Source of the DNA: Paracoccus chinensis
GTDB taxonomy: Bacteria; Pseudomonadota; Alphaproteobacteria; Rhodobacterales; Rhodobacteraceae
Reading direction: 5' to 3'
Assembly (NCBI RefSeq): GCF_900102885.1
Contig: NZ_FNGE01000005.1
Coordinates: 1-64,000 of the forward strand
Length of the DNA stretch: 64,000 nt
In this document: positions 17,294 to 26,198 of the stretch, piece after piece
Numbering within the stretch: the first letter of the stretch is position 1
Layout of the letters: each line of letters begins with the position of its first letter
Program-made: the position numbers and the translations under genes
The notes under the pieces: model-generated
Databases searched by the model: none
What the model was told of the DNA's origin: nothing
The model's input: only the letters and a program-made list of their open reading frames with translations

Positions 17294-20169
17294 TCCGCAG
17301 CCGGCAGGATGCGACGGGACAGCTCGGAATGGCTGCGATACTGCTCCTGCCACTCGGACGGCCCGTTCGAGGGGCTGACCTGCACCGCCGTCACCTTGAA
17401 CTCGGGGCAGTTGGTCGCCCAGTCCGAGTTGTCGGTCGTCACCACGTTGGCCTGCGTCGTCGGGTGGTGGAAGGTCGTGTAGACCACGCCGGGCGCGACC
17501 CGTTCCGTGATCTTCGCCCGGATCGTCGTGTCGCCCGCGCGGCTTGCCACGCGCACATAATCGCCCTCGCGGATGCCGCGCTGCTCGGCGTCATGGGGGT
17601 GGATCTCCAGCACGTCCTCGGGGTGCCAGACGGTGTTGTCGGTCCGCCGGGTCTGGGCGCCGACGTTGTACTGCGTCAGCGTCCGCCCCGTGGTCAGCAG
17701 CAGCGGGAAGCGGCCGCCGGTGCGTTCCTCGGAGGGTACGTATTCGGTGTTGATGAACTTGCCCTTGCCGCGCACGAAGCCCTCGATGTGCATGACGGGC
17801 GTCCCCAGCGGGGCCTTCGCGTTACACGGCCACTGCACCGACTGCTCGCGGTCCAGCAGGTCGTAGCTGACGCCCGCGAAGCTGGGCGTGGTCAGGGCAA
17901 TCTCGTCCATGATCTCGGACGGGTGGCTGTAGTCCCAGCCCGCGTCCAGCGCATTGGCCAGCATCACCGTGATCTCCCAGTCGGCATGGCCGTTCTTGGG
18001 GGACATCGCCTTGCGGACCATGTTGATCCGCCGCTCGGCGTTGGTGAAGGTGCCGTCCTTTTCCAGGAAGCTCGACCCCGGCAGGAAGACATGGGCGTAG
18101 TTCGAGGTCTCGTTCAGGAACAGGTCGTGGACGATCAGGATGTCGAGGCTCGCTAAGGCCGACTGGACGTGGCTGGTATCGGGGTCGGACTGCAGCACGT
18201 CCTCGCCCTGACAATACAGGCCCTTGAAGCGCCCCTGCGTCGCCGCGTCGAACATGTTGGGGATGCGAAGCCCCGGCTCGTCCGACAGCGGCACGCCCCA
18301 GACCTGCTCGTAGAGCTTGCGCGTCTCGATGTCGGTGACGTGGCGATAGCCGGGGAACTCGTGCGGGAAGGACCCCATGTCGCAGGAGCCCTGCACGTTG
18401 TTCTGGCCGCGCAGCGGGTTCACGCCGGTGCCGGGCTTGCCGATGTTGCCCGTCATCATCGCAAGGTTCGCGATCGCCATGACGGTGGTCGAGCCCTGCG
18501 AATGCTCGGTCACGCCCAGCCCGTAGTAGATCGAGGCGCGCGGCGCCGCCGCATAGGCGCGGGCCGCCTGCCGGATCAGGTCGGCGGGGACGTTGCTTTG
18601 CCGCTCGACCTCCTCGGGCGAATGGCGCGGGTCCAGCAGGAAGTCGCGGTATTCCAGGAACTCGTCCCAGTCGCAGCGCTCGCGGATGAAGGCCTCGTCG
18701 AAAAGGCCCTCGGCCGCGATCACATGGGCCATCGCGGTCAGGACGGCGACGTTGGTGCCGGGCAGCAGCGGCAGGTGGATCGCGTCGTTCCGGTGCGCCG
18801 TATCCAGCAGGTCGATGTGGCGCGGATCGATCACGATCAGACCCGCCCCTTCCCGCAGCCGCCGTCGCAGGCGCGAACCGAAGACCGGATGCCCTTCGGT
18901 CGGGTTCGCCCCGATCACCAGCGCGAGGTCGGTTTCCTCCACCGAGTCGAAGTCATGCGTCCCCGCCGAGGTGCCGAAGGCGGTCTTGAGGCCATAGCCC
19001 GTGGGCGAATGGCAGACGCGGGCGCAGGTGTCGGTGTTGTTGTTGCCGAAGACCGCGCGGGCGAGCTTCTGCACCAGATAGGTTTCCTCGTTCGTACAGC
19101 GCGACGAGGTGATGACGCCGACGGAGTCGCGGCCGTGTTTTTCCTGCGTCGCGCGCAGGCGGTCGGCGGCGAAGCGGATCGCCTCTTCCCAGGACACAAC
19201 CCGCCAGGGATCGCGGTAATCCTCGCGGATCATCGGGTTCAGGATGCGTTCGGCGTGGGTCGCATAGCCCCAGGCGAAGCGGCCCTTGACGCAGCTATGG
19301 CCGCGGTTGGCCTTGCCGTCCTTCGAGGGCACCATCTTCACGACCGTCTCGCCGCGCATATGCGCGTCGAACGAACAGCCCACGCCGCAATAGGCGCAGG
19401 TGGTCTTCACGATGCGCTCGGGGGTGCCGATCTCGATCACCGTGTTCTCGATCAGCGTGGCGGTCGGGCAGACCTGCACGCAGGCGCCGCAGCTGACGCA
19501 GTCCGAGGACAGGAAGCTGTCGGAGGCCAGGCCTGCCGACACGCGGCTGTCGAAGCCGCGCCCGTCGATGGTCAGGGCGAAGGTCCCCTGGACCTCCTCG
19601 CAGGCCCGCACGCAGCGCGAGCAGACGATGCATTTCGCCGGGTCGAAGGTGAAATAGGGGTTGGAATGGTCCTTGGCCCGCCATTCCGGGTTGAGTTCGC
19701 CATTTTCGCGGCGCTGGAAGTGGTTCTTGCCGGGCTCATAGCGGACCTCGCGCAGGCCCACGGCCCCGGCCATGTCCTGCAACTCGCAGTCGCCATTCGC
19801 CGCACAGGTCAGGCAGTCGAGCGGATGGTCCGAGATGTAAAGCTCCATCACCCCGCGCCGGATCTGCGCGACCTCGTCGGTCTGGGTGTGGACGACCATG
19901 CCCTCGGCCACGGGCGTGGTGCAGGAGGCAGGCGTGCCGCGCATCCCGTCGATCTGGACGACGCACAGCCGGCAGGACCCGAAGGCCGTCAGGTGATCGG
20001 TGGCACAGAGCTTCGGCACCGTGATCCCGGCGATGGCGGCGGCGCGCATGACGGAGGTCCCCGCAGGGACCGAGACAGGGATACCGTCCACCGTCAGTGT
20101 GACAGTGATGTCCGAGTGCGACGCGGGCGTGCCGAGGTCGCGGTCATCGGGGATGATGAAGTCCTTCAT
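17290..20169 (-). CDS. fdsA: NAD-dependent formate dehydrogenase alpha (catalytic) subunit
   Basis: FdsA oxidises formate to CO2 at a bis-MGD molybdenum centre and sends electrons through a chain of iron-sulfur clusters to FdsB. The 959 residues run: [2Fe-2S] ferredoxin-like domain (C55, C66, C69, C83), further cluster ligands at about 115-130 (His-Cys type), two [4Fe-4S] in CIVCSRCVRAC and CVSCGACVQVC (180-234), the CAYCGVGC cluster (258-265) and the molybdopterin domains. The molybdenum ligand is C386 in ARVCHSPT, encoded as cysteine, not selenocysteine, as in the Rhodobacter capsulatus enzyme. It overlaps fdsB and fdhD by four bases each. Confidence 0.97.
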   Translation of the reverse strand: MKDFIIPDDRDLGTPASHSDITVTLTVDGIPVSVPAGTSVMRAAAIAGITVPKLCATDHLTAFGSCRLCVVQIDGMRGTPASCTTPVAEGMVVHTQTDEVAQIRRGVMELYISDHPLDCLTCAANGDCELQDMAGAVGLREVRYEPGKNHFQRRENGELNPEWRAKDHSNPYFTFDPAKCIVCSRCVRACEEVQGTFALTIDGRGFDSRVSAGLASDSFLSSDCVSCGACVQVCPTATLIENTVIEIGTPERIVKTTCAYCGVGCSFDAHMRGETVVKMVPSKDGKANRGHSCVKGRFAWGYATHAERILNPMIREDYRDPWRVVSWEEAIRFAADRLRATQEKHGRDSVGVITSSRCTNEETYLVQKLARAVFGNNNTDTCARVCHSPTGYGLKTAFGTSAGTHDFDSVEETDLALVIGANPTEGHPVFGSRLRRRLREGAGLIVIDPRHIDLLDTAHRNDAIHLPLLPGTNVAVLTAMAHVIAAEGLFDEAFIRERCDWDEFLEYRDFLLDPRHSPEEVERQSNVPADLIRQAARAYAAAPRASIYYGLGVTEHSQGSTTVMAIANLAMMTGNIGKPGTGVNPLRGQNNVQGSCDMGSFPHEFPGYRHVTDIETRKLYEQVWGVPLSDEPGLRIPNMFDAATQGRFKGLYCQGEDVLQSDPDTSHVQSALASLDILIVHDLFLNETSNYAHVFLPGSSFLEKDGTFTNAERRINMVRKAMSPKNGHADWEITVMLANALDAGWDYSHPSEIMDEIALTTPSFAGVSYDLLDREQSVQWPCNAKAPLGTPVMHIEGFVRGKGKFINTEYVPSEERTGGRFPLLLTTGRTLTQYNVGAQTRRTDNTVWHPEDVLEIHPHDAEQRGIREGDYVRVASRAGDTTIRAKITERVAPGVVYTTFHHPTTQANVVTTDNSDWATNCPEFKVTAVQVSPSNGPSEWQEQYRSHSELSRRILPAAE

Positions 20170-21683
20170 TCGGCAGCCTCCACCCGGACGCCCCGTCCGG
20201 TGAAATCATCGGGGAAATGCGTCAGCGCGGACATGACCGGATAGGGCGCAAAGCCCCCCAATGCGCAGAGGCTTCCCCATTTCATCGTGTTGCAAAGATC
20301 GGAAAGGATCGGGATCGCTTCAAGATCCCCGCCCGCGATCCGGTCGATTGTTTCCACCCCGCGCGTCGAGCCGATGCGGCAGGGCGTGCACTTGCCGCAG
20401 GACTCGATGGCGCAGAACTCCATCGCGAAGCGGGCGAGCGACAGCATGTCGGCGGTGTCGTCGAAGATGACGATGCCGGCGTGGCCGACAAGCCCTTCCT
20501 TGCCCGCGAACTCCTCGTAGCCGAAGGGGGTGTCGAACAGCGCGCGCGGGAAATACGCGCCCAGAGGGCCGCCAACCTGCACCGCCTTGACGGGTCGGCC
20601 CGAGGCGGTGCCGCCGCCGATCTCGTCCACGATCTCGCCCAAGGAAAGACCAAAGGCGACCTCGAACAGCCCGCCGTGTTTCACATTGCCCGCGATCTGC
20701 AGGGGCATCGTCCCGCGCGACCGGCCGATGCCATGCGCCGCGTAAGCCGCCGCGCCATTCGCCATGATCCACGGGACGGTGGCCAGCGACAAGACGTTGT
20801 TGACGACCGTGGGCCTGCCCAGGAAGCCCTCCAGCGCCGGGATCGGGGGCTTGGCCCGCACGATGCCGCGCTTGCCTTCCAGGCTGTTCAGCAGGCTGGT
20901 TTCCTCGCCGCAGACATAGGCGCCGGCGCCGACCCGCACCTCCATGTCGAAGGCATGGGCCGAACCCAGGATCGACGGCCCGAGCACACCCGCTGCGCGC
21001 GCGATGTCGATGGCCGCGCGCATGGCACGGATCGCGTCGGGGTATTCGCTGCGGATATAGACGTAACCCTGCACAGCCCCCACGGCGATGCCCGCGATGG
21101 CCATGCCCTCGATCAGGGTGAAGGGGTCGCCCTCCATCACCATCCGGTCGGCAAAGGTGCCGCTGTCGCCCTCGTCGGCGTTGCAGACGATATACTTGCG
21201 GTCGGCGGCGGCCCTGGCGACGGTCGCCCACTTGATGCCCGTCGGGAAGCCTGCGCCGCCACGTCCGCGCAGCCCGGACTCCGTGACCTCGGAGACGATC
21301 TTCTCGGGCGCGGCCAGCGCAGTCTTCAGCCCCTCAAGCCCACCATGGGCCTTGTAGTCCTCCAGCGACAGGGGATCGATCACGCCCACGCGGGCAAAGG
21401 TCAGCCGCGTCTGCCGCTTCATCCAGGGCAGGTCCTCGACCGGCCCAAGCGCCAGCGGATGTCCCCTGGGGTCTGCGAGGATCGCAGTCACGTCCACGGC
21501 CGCCACCGGCCCGAAGCCATGCCGTACGCCCTCGATCTCAAGCTCCATCAGCGGCTCGAGCCAGATCATCCCGCGAGAGCCGTTGCGCGTCGGCGCGACG
21601 CCCATCTCGCGCTGGACGGCCTCGGCCACCTCGTCGGCGCCCAGCGCGCGGGCGGCGGCATCAATCGGAACCCAGATCCGCAT
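20166..21683 (-). CDS. fdsB: NAD-dependent formate dehydrogenase beta subunit
   Basis: FdsB is the diaphorase subunit that binds FMN, one [4Fe-4S] cluster and NAD+, and delivers formate electrons to NAD+. The 505-residue product has a thioredoxin-like N-terminal domain (about 1-100, without the cluster cysteines of NuoE), then a NuoF-like domain with RGRGGAGFPTGIKW (FMN), ADEGDSGTFADR, YVCGEETSLLNSLEGKRG (NADH) and the cluster ligands ESCGKCTPCRIG. The ATG at 21683 overlaps the fdsG stop as TGATG. Open frame upstream of that point is antisense-like noise within fdsG. Confidence 0.96.
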   Translation of the reverse strand: MRIWVPIDAAARALGADEVAEAVQREMGVAPTRNGSRGMIWLEPLMELEIEGVRHGFGPVAAVDVTAILADPRGHPLALGPVEDLPWMKRQTRLTFARVGVIDPLSLEDYKAHGGLEGLKTALAAPEKIVSEVTESGLRGRGGAGFPTGIKWATVARAAADRKYIVCNADEGDSGTFADRMVMEGDPFTLIEGMAIAGIAVGAVQGYVYIRSEYPDAIRAMRAAIDIARAAGVLGPSILGSAHAFDMEVRVGAGAYVCGEETSLLNSLEGKRGIVRAKPPIPALEGFLGRPTVVNNVLSLATVPWIMANGAAAYAAHGIGRSRGTMPLQIAGNVKHGGLFEVAFGLSLGEIVDEIGGGTASGRPVKAVQVGGPLGAYFPRALFDTPFGYEEFAGKEGLVGHAGIVIFDDTADMLSLARFAMEFCAIESCGKCTPCRIGSTRGVETIDRIAGGDLEAIPILSDLCNTMKWGSLCALGGFAPYPVMSALTHFPDDFTGRGVRVEAAE

Positions 21684-22198
21684 CACCGTGCCTCCTCTGC
21701 CAGCGCAACGACCCGCTGCGCGGTCGCCCGCCCGACCAGCCGGTCGTCCATCTGCGCGGCGGGCCCGCAGGCGCAGAGCCCGAGGCAGAACACCGGCTCC
21801 AGCGTCAGCCGCCCGTCCGCCGTTGTCTCGTGCCAGTCGAGCCCCAGCGCCACCCGCACCTGATCGGCCAGGACATCCGCACCCATCGACTGGCAGGCCT
21901 CGGCCCGGCACAGGCGCAGGACGTGGCGGCCCGCGGGCACTTCGCGGAAATCGTGGTAGAAGCTGACGACGCCGTAGACCTCGGCCCGCGTCATCCCCAA
22001 GGCATTGCCGATGATCGGCTGGGCGGCCTCGGGGATCATGCCCCATTCCGCCTGCACGTCATGCAGGATCGGCAGCAAGGGACCCTCGGTCCCCGCATGC
22101 CGCGCGATGATCGCCTGCAACCGCTCGAGGCCCTCGCCATCCAGTGCCGCGACCTTAGGCGTGTTCGGAGGATGGGGCGCGTTGGCGGGTGACTGCAT
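21683..22198 (-). CDS. fdsG: NAD-dependent formate dehydrogenase gamma subunit
   Basis: FdsG is a NuoE/24-kDa-like [2Fe-2S] protein of the electron-transfer module. In the 171-residue product the helical N-terminal part (LPILHDVQAEWGMIPEAAQ, VYGVVSFYHDF) precedes the thioredoxin-like cluster domain with ligands in LCRAEACQSMG and VFCLGLCACGP. It is the first structural gene of the operon, 88 bp behind the LysR regulator gene on the same strand, and is coupled to fdsB by TGATG. Confidence 0.95.
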   Translation of the reverse strand: MQSPANAPHPPNTPKVAALDGEGLERLQAIIARHAGTEGPLLPILHDVQAEWGMIPEAAQPIIGNALGMTRAEVYGVVSFYHDFREVPAGRHVLRLCRAEACQSMGADVLADQVRVALGLDWHETTADGRLTLEPVFCLGLCACGPAAQMDDRLVGRATAQRVVALAEEAR

Positions 22199-22278
22199 GG
22201 GCTTGCTCCGGAATGGCCGCTGGCGCCACAGGATTAGGCCTGCACGATAGGTGGATCAATCCTGAAGTGCCGTTCCTT

Positions 22279-22291
22279 GATAGGCGCTATC
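22279..22291. promoter_or_regulatory. Inverted repeat in front of the fds operon, candidate LysR box
   Basis: GATAG-GCG-CTATC is a perfect 5-bp inverted repeat within a longer TTGATAGGCGCTATCTATCAG, a shape compatible with the T-N11-A boxes of LysR regulators. It overlaps the stop codon of the lysR-type gene and lies about 80 bp upstream of fdsG. Confidence 0.5.
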
Positions 22292-23156
22292 TATCAGAGA
22301 ACTGTTCCGCCACCTGCATCAGCGCCTCGACCAGCGGCGGCAGGGGCTCGCGCGCGGCCAGAACCAGCCCGACCATGTTGCCCGGTCCGCCCGACAGCGG
22401 CCGCGCCCTGACGCCCACGGGCAAGGACAGCCCCTCGGCCAGCGCCTGCGGCAGGATCGCAGCCCAGTCGCCGCTTGCCACATGGGACAGGATCGCCAGC
22501 ATCGAGTTCGATTCGACCCGCGGCACTGCCGACGCTTCGGCCTCGGCCAGCCGCGCGGACACGATCCGGCGGTTCTGCATGTCAGGGGTCAGCAGGCAAA
22601 GCGGACGCGTCGCCGCCTCGGACCAAGAGACCGGCCCGCCCGCCTCGGTCCGGTCCACGAGGCAGAGCGTTTCCATGAACAGCGGAACCGTTCGCAAGCG
22701 CCCCAGGTGCTCGCCGTCCAGGTAGGTCACGCCCGCATCCAGTTCCAGCGCGGCGATCTGGTCGCGAATCTCGTCCGAGGACCGCGACAGGATCGTGACC
22801 TCGGCCGCCGGATGGCGCGCAAGGAAGGGCGCGGTCAGCTCCGCGATGCGCGGCATGGCCGTCGGGATCACTCCCAGCCGCAGCCGCCCAGACACGCCGC
22901 TGCGCGTGGCCCGCAACTCGGCCTGCATGGTCCGCACGTCGCCCACGATGCGCCGCGCCCAGTCCAGCACACGCTCGCCTTCCGGCGTCAGCCCGTGGAA
23001 GCGCGATCCGCGCCGGACAAGCTGCACGCCCAGCTGATCCTCCAGCGACTTCAGCGCCGAGGACAACGAGGGCTGGGTGATCCCCAGCGCCTCGGCGGCG
23101 CGGCCGAAATGCTGTTCGCGCGCCAGCACCATGAAGGCGTGAAGCCGGTCGATCAT
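22287..23156 (-). CDS. LysR-family transcriptional regulator, probable fds activator
   Basis: The 289-residue product has the winged helix-turn-helix at the N-terminus (about 1-60, with FGRAAEALGITQPSLSSALKSLEDQLG) and a periplasmic-binding-protein-like effector domain (about 90-285). It is encoded directly upstream of fdsGBA on the same strand with an 88-bp gap containing a candidate operator. Formate dehydrogenase operons of this type commonly have a LysR gene in this place, so control of fds is the simplest reading. The effector (formate, molybdate or a carbon signal) cannot be read from sequence. I give no gene symbol because the regulatory link is not shown. Confidence 0.88.
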   Translation of the reverse strand: MIDRLHAFMVLAREQHFGRAAEALGITQPSLSSALKSLEDQLGVQLVRRGSRFHGLTPEGERVLDWARRIVGDVRTMQAELRATRSGVSGRLRLGVIPTAMPRIAELTAPFLARHPAAEVTILSRSSDEIRDQIAALELDAGVTYLDGEHLGRLRTVPLFMETLCLVDRTEAGGPVSWSEAATRPLCLLTPDMQNRRIVSARLAEAEASAVPRVESNSMLAILSHVASGDWAAILPQALAEGLSLPVGVRARPLSGGPGNMVGLVLAAREPLPPLVEALMQVAEQFSDR

Positions 23157-23174
23157 GAACGCGGCCTCAACTCA

Positions 23175-23218
23175 TTCTTCTTCGACCAAATATCCCAGGG
23201 TCCGGGGCAGAGCCCCGG
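23175..23218 (+). repeat. Dispersed intergenic repeat, copy C (short form)
   Basis: TTCTTCTTCGACCAAATATCCC is followed by a second module, TCCGGGGCAGAGCCCCGG, a hairpin of a different sequence from copies A, E and F. It fills the gap between the LysR gene and purS. The shared left half and different right half suggest a modular element family. Confidence 0.55.
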
Positions 23219-23235
23219 CTCGCGCCGGCAGGCGC

Positions 23236-23475
23236 TCACAGGATCTCGACCCGCCAGCTTTCGATGACGGTATTCGCCAGCAGCTTCTCGCACATCTGGC
23301 CGACCTCGGCCTCGGCGGCGGCGCGGTCGGTCGCGGCCAGGTCCAGCTCGATCACCTTGCCCTGCCGGACGCCGTTCACGCCCGAAAAGCCCAGCGTGCC
23401 CAGCGCGTGGCGGATCGCCTCGCCCTGGGGATCAAGGACGCCGTTCTTCAGCATGATCGTGACTTTCGCTTTCAT
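23236..23475 (-). CDS. purS: Phosphoribosylformylglycinamidine synthase subunit PurS
   Basis: PurS bridges PurL and PurQ in the three-subunit FGAM synthase of de novo purine synthesis. The 79-residue product matches the family in length and in the segments VTIMLKNGVLDPQGEAIRHAL, VRQGKVIELDL and the C-terminal helix CEKLLANTVIE. It follows purC by 13 bp on the same strand, so both are one transcription unit. purQ and purL are not nearby on the left, where a LysR gene in the same orientation follows. Confidence 0.95.
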   Translation of the reverse strand: MKAKVTIMLKNGVLDPQGEAIRHALGTLGFSGVNGVRQGKVIELDLAATDRAAAEAEVGQMCEKLLANTVIESWRVEIL

Positions 23476-23488
23476 GCGCGGCGTTCCT

Positions 23489-24247
23489 TCAGTTGATCAG
23501 CGTGGGCTTGACGGGGGCTGCGGCCGGCATGACGCCCAGGCGCCGGGCGACCTCGGTATAGGCGTCGGTCAGGTTGCCCAGGTCGCGGCGGAAGACGTCC
23601 TTGTCCAGCTTCTGCCCGGTCTTGACGTCCCACAGGCGGCAGCTGTCGGGGCTGATCTCGTCGGCCACGACCAGCCGCATGAAGTCGCCGTCCCAGATGC
23701 GCCCGATCTCGATCTTGAAATCGACCAGCTTGATGCCGACGCCGTAGAAGACGCCCGACAGGAAGTCGTTGACCCGCAGCGCCAGCGAAACGATGTCGTC
23801 CAGGTCCTGCTGGGTCGCCCAGCCGAAGGCGATCACGTATTCCTCGGACACCATCGGGTCGCCGAGCTCGTCGTTCTTGTAGCTGTATTCGACGATGGGA
23901 CGGGGCAGCTGGGTCCCCTCCTCCATCCCCAGCCGCTTGGCGATGGAGCCTGCGGCGAAGTTCCGCACGATCACTTCCAGCGGGATGATCTCGACCTGGC
24001 GGATCAGCTGCTCGCGCATGTTGATGCGGCGGATGAAATGGGTCGGCACGCCGATGTTGCCCAAGCCCTGCATGAAGAACTCGGACAGGCGGTTGTTCAG
24101 CACGCCCTTGCCCTCGATCACCGCCTTCTTCTGGGCGTTGAAGGCGGTGGCGTCGTCCTTGAAATACTGGATCAGGGTGCCGGGCTCTGTGCCTTCGTAA
24201 AGGATCTTGGCCTTGCCCTCATAGATCTTCTTGCGCCTGGGGGCCAT
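23489..24247 (-). CDS. purC: Phosphoribosylaminoimidazole-succinocarboxamide synthase
   Basis: PurC (SAICAR synthetase) joins aspartate to CAIR in purine synthesis. The 252-residue product begins [19 protein letters not shown] and contains the nucleotide-binding and substrate segments [29 protein letters not shown] and [22 protein letters not shown] typical of the family. The start at 24247 is fixed by the conserved N-terminus; the open frame further upstream is antisense to the zeta-subunit gene. It heads the purCS unit and is divergent from the zeta gene. Confidence 0.96.
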   Translation of the reverse strand: MAPRRKKIYEGKAKILYEGTEPGTLIQYFKDDATAFNAQKKAVIEGKGVLNNRLSEFFMQGLGNIGVPTHFIRRINMREQLIRQVEIIPLEVIVRNFAAGSIAKRLGMEEGTQLPRPIVEYSYKNDELGDPMVSEEYVIAFGWATQQDLDDIVSLALRVNDFLSGVFYGVGIKLVDFKIEIGRIWDGDFMRLVVADEISPDSCRLWDVKTGQKLDKDVFRRDLGNLTDAYTEVARRLGVMPAAAPVKPTLIN

Positions 24248-24380
24248 GATCGCGCCTTTCGTCCGGGAAACTGCAAACTTTGCCGCACCCATAACGCCGT
24301 TCGGCCCGCGGGGGCAATACGAGCTTGCGAGAGCCATGCCGTGCAGGCATATCAGGCGCAATCTTGCAACGGAGGCCGCG

Positions 24381-24695
24381 ATGACCACCTTCGACGACCG
24401 CGAACGGTCCTTTGAAACCAAGTTCGCCCATGACGCCGAACTGCGCTTCAAGGCCGAGGCGCGCCGCAACCGCCTTCTGGGCGAATGGGCGGCCGGCCTG
24501 CTGGGCAAGACCGGCGACGAGGCGCGCACCTATGCGCTGACCGTCGTGACCTCGGACTTCGAGGAGCCGGGCGAGGACGACGTGTTCCGCAAGCTGTCCG
24601 AGGACCTGGCCGGGCGCGCCGACGAAGCGACGATCCGCGCCAAGATGGTCGAGCTGCGCGAAGAAGCGCGCCGCCAGATCGCCTCGGAGGCCTGA
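24381..24695 (+). CDS. F1Fo-ATPase inhibitory subunit zeta (DUF1476)
   Basis: This 104-residue protein matches the zeta subunit first found in Paracoccus denitrificans, which blocks ATP hydrolysis by binding the F1 catalytic interface with its N-terminus. The N-terminal inhibitory helix ([20 protein letters not shown]) leads into a four-helix bundle ([40 protein letters not shown] segments). GGAGG precedes the ATG. It stands alone next to purC, 13 kb from the Fo genes of the same enzyme, followed by its own terminator. Its strong likeness to the Paracoccus protein, as I recall it, is one reason for the genus call. Confidence 0.92.
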   Translation: MTTFDDRERSFETKFAHDAELRFKAEARRNRLLGEWAAGLLGKTGDEARTYALTVVTSDFEEPGEDDVFRKLSEDLAGRADEATIRAKMVELREEARRQIASEA

Positions 24696-24713
24696 CCGGC
24701 CCTGCCCCGGCGC

Positions 24714-24739
24714 AAAAGGCCCCCTCGGGGGCCTTTTTT
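24714..24739 (+). terminator. Rho-independent terminator of the zeta-subunit gene
   Basis: AAAAGGCCCC and GGGGCCTTTT pair around a short CTCG loop, ending in a run of six T residues. The A-run on the other arm makes it usable for the convergent hotdog genes too. Confidence 0.88.
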
Positions 24740-24754
24740 CATGGGCTCGGGGCC

Positions 24755-25216
24755 TTATCCCTGCGGCATCAGGAAATGCCCGTTCGCCTGGGCGAAGGGG
24801 CGGTCGCGGCGGTCCTGCCAGGCCTCGACCTGCACGCTGGCATAGCGCCGGCCCAGCCGAACCACGCGGGCCCGCGCATAGGCGTCCCGCGCCGCGCCCG
24901 ACCGCAGGTAGTCCACCGTGAAGTCGATGGTCTTGGGCAGCCGGGGCAGCCCCTCTTCCCCCCCGGGCAGGCTGCGGCTTCCGTCCAGCGTTGCCCACAG
25001 CAGGCCCAGCACGGCGGTTGTTTCAAGAAAGGCTGCCGTGACGCCGCCATGCAGCGCGGGCAGGACCGGGTTGCCGATCAGCTTGTCGGAAAAGGGCAGC
25101 ACGGCGGTCAGCTCGTCCCCGTGCCGGTCCACCGTGACGCCCAGCCAACGGACATAGGGCACCTGCGCCAGCAACTGGTCGATCACCGATTCGCGCGTCA
25201 TCGCCATGCCGTCCAT
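24755..25216 (-). CDS. PaaI-family hotdog thioesterase
   Basis: The 153-residue product has the hotdog-fold signature LHGGVTAAFLETTAVLGLL, where the HGG and the following acidic residue form the acyl-CoA active site, plus the later KTIDFTVDYLRSG strand. Such enzymes hydrolyse acyl-CoA thioesters in the cytoplasm. The start may be ATG 25216 or ATG 25207 (MAMTRES); both are in frame. It follows a second hotdog gene by one base, so the two are co-transcribed and may form a heteromer or overlap in substrate. Proximity to the MerR gene and the beta-oxidation cluster suggests a role in acyl-CoA balance. Confidence 0.85.
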   Translation of the reverse strand: MDGMAMTRESVIDQLLAQVPYVRWLGVTVDRHGDELTAVLPFSDKLIGNPVLPALHGGVTAAFLETTAVLGLLWATLDGSRSLPGGEEGLPRLPKTIDFTVDYLRSGAARDAYARARVVRLGRRYASVQVEAWQDRRDRPFAQANGHFLMPQG

Positions 25217-25217
25217 C

Positions 25218-25670
25218 TCAGCCCCCCACGGTGAAGCTGCCGGTGGCCGTCGCCACGGGCGTGTCGCCCTCGTCCCGCGCCACGGCCCGCACGAAGGCGA
25301 CCGAGCGCGTCATGTGAAAGCACTCGGCCCGCGTCCGCACGCGCTGTCCCGGCGTGGCCGAGCGCAGATAGTCGATCCTCAGGTCGATCGTGGCGGTGGT
25401 CGCGGGCCGCGCCGGATGGGTCATCACCGCCGCCCCGCAGCAGGTGTCCATCAGCGCCGAGATCACGCCGCCATGCAGCACGCCCGTGCGCGGGTCGCCC
25501 ACGAATTCCGGGCTCCAGGGCATGGCGATCTCGACCACGCCGGGGGTCGCCTCGACCAGTTCCATTCCCATGGCGCGCGCATGGGGGATGACGGTCATGA
25601 AGATCCGGGCCATCTCGGCCGCGTCCTCGGTCCGGGCACCGGGCAGCAGTTCCATCCTTGTCCTCGCCAT
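25218..25670 (-). CDS. PaaI-family hotdog thioesterase
   Basis: This 150-residue paralogue carries VLHGGVISALMDTCCGAAVM, the active-site helix of PaaI-type thioesterases, followed by TATIDLRIDYLRSATPG and a final strand VATATGSFTVGG. The start at ATG 25670 (MARTRMELL) is the only good candidate near the family's usual length. It is divergent from the MerR regulator at 25794 with 123 bp between them. The tandem arrangement with the next gene looks like an old duplication, since the two share the HGG helix and the DYLRS segment but differ elsewhere. Confidence 0.85.
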   Translation of the reverse strand: MARTRMELLPGARTEDAAEMARIFMTVIPHARAMGMELVEATPGVVEIAMPWSPEFVGDPRTGVLHGGVISALMDTCCGAAVMTHPARPATTATIDLRIDYLRSATPGQRVRTRAECFHMTRSVAFVRAVARDEGDTPVATATGSFTVGG

Positions 25671-25793
25671 GTGGTCCCTGATTGACTGCCCTGCCCGCAG
25701 CCGCCCCGCAAGACCGCCCGTGCGACACCCGTTGCGGTTGAGGTCGGCGGCGGGCTGCGTTACGTTGCGGCACAACGCACGGGGACGCAGGGA

Positions 25794-26198
25794 ATGCCGG
25801 ACGAAAGCTGGATCAGTTTCAAGGAAATGTGCGCCCGGTTCGACGTGACTCCACGCACGCTGCGTTATTACGAGTATATCGAGCTTCTCAGCCCCCGCCG
25901 CGAAGGCCGCGCCCGCTGGTATGGCCCGCGCGAGATCGCCCGCATGAAGCTGATCATGCGCGGCCGCCGCTTCGGCTTCAGCCTGGAGGATATCCGCCAG
26001 TGGCTGCTGATCTACCAGCAGCAGGGCACCCGCGCGCAATACGAGGTCTGGGTGGACCTCGCCACCCGCCAGCTCGACGTGCTGGCCGCCCAGCGCGACG
26101 AGATCGAGGCCTCCATCACCGACCTGCGGAAGCTGCGCGACGACACGGTCGAGCTGCTGGGCAGGATGCCCCCCGAGGACGAGGCCGCCGCCAACTGA
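25794..26198 (+). CDS. MerR-family transcriptional regulator, probable fatty-acid/acyl-CoA regulator
   Basis: The 134-residue product has a MerR winged helix at the N-terminus (FKEMCARFDVTPRTLRYYEYIELLSP) and a C-terminal coiled-coil dimer helix (about 75-125) but lacks the cysteine cluster of metal-sensing members. It is divergent from two acyl-CoA thioesterase genes and upstream of a full beta-oxidation set, which suggests control of fatty-acid or branched-chain acyl-CoA degradation, as with LiuR/PsrA-like systems of other proteobacteria. This assignment rests on context only. Confidence 0.85.
   Translation: MPDESWISFKEMCARFDVTPRTLRYYEYIELLSPRREGRARWYGPREIARMKLIMRGRRFGFSLEDIRQWLLIYQQQGTRAQYEVWVDLATRQLDVLAAQRDEIEASITDLRKLRDDTVELLGRMPPEDEAAAN

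Noticed and set aside
19000..19030. Selenocysteine at the formate dehydrogenase active site
   Set aside because: The codon for residue 386 is TGC, not TGA, and the frame is continuous; the enzyme is of the cysteine type.
20166..22046. A 626-residue start for fdsB
   Set aside because: The upstream part overlaps fdsG in another frame; the TGATG junction and the conserved MRIWVPI start place the real start at 21683.
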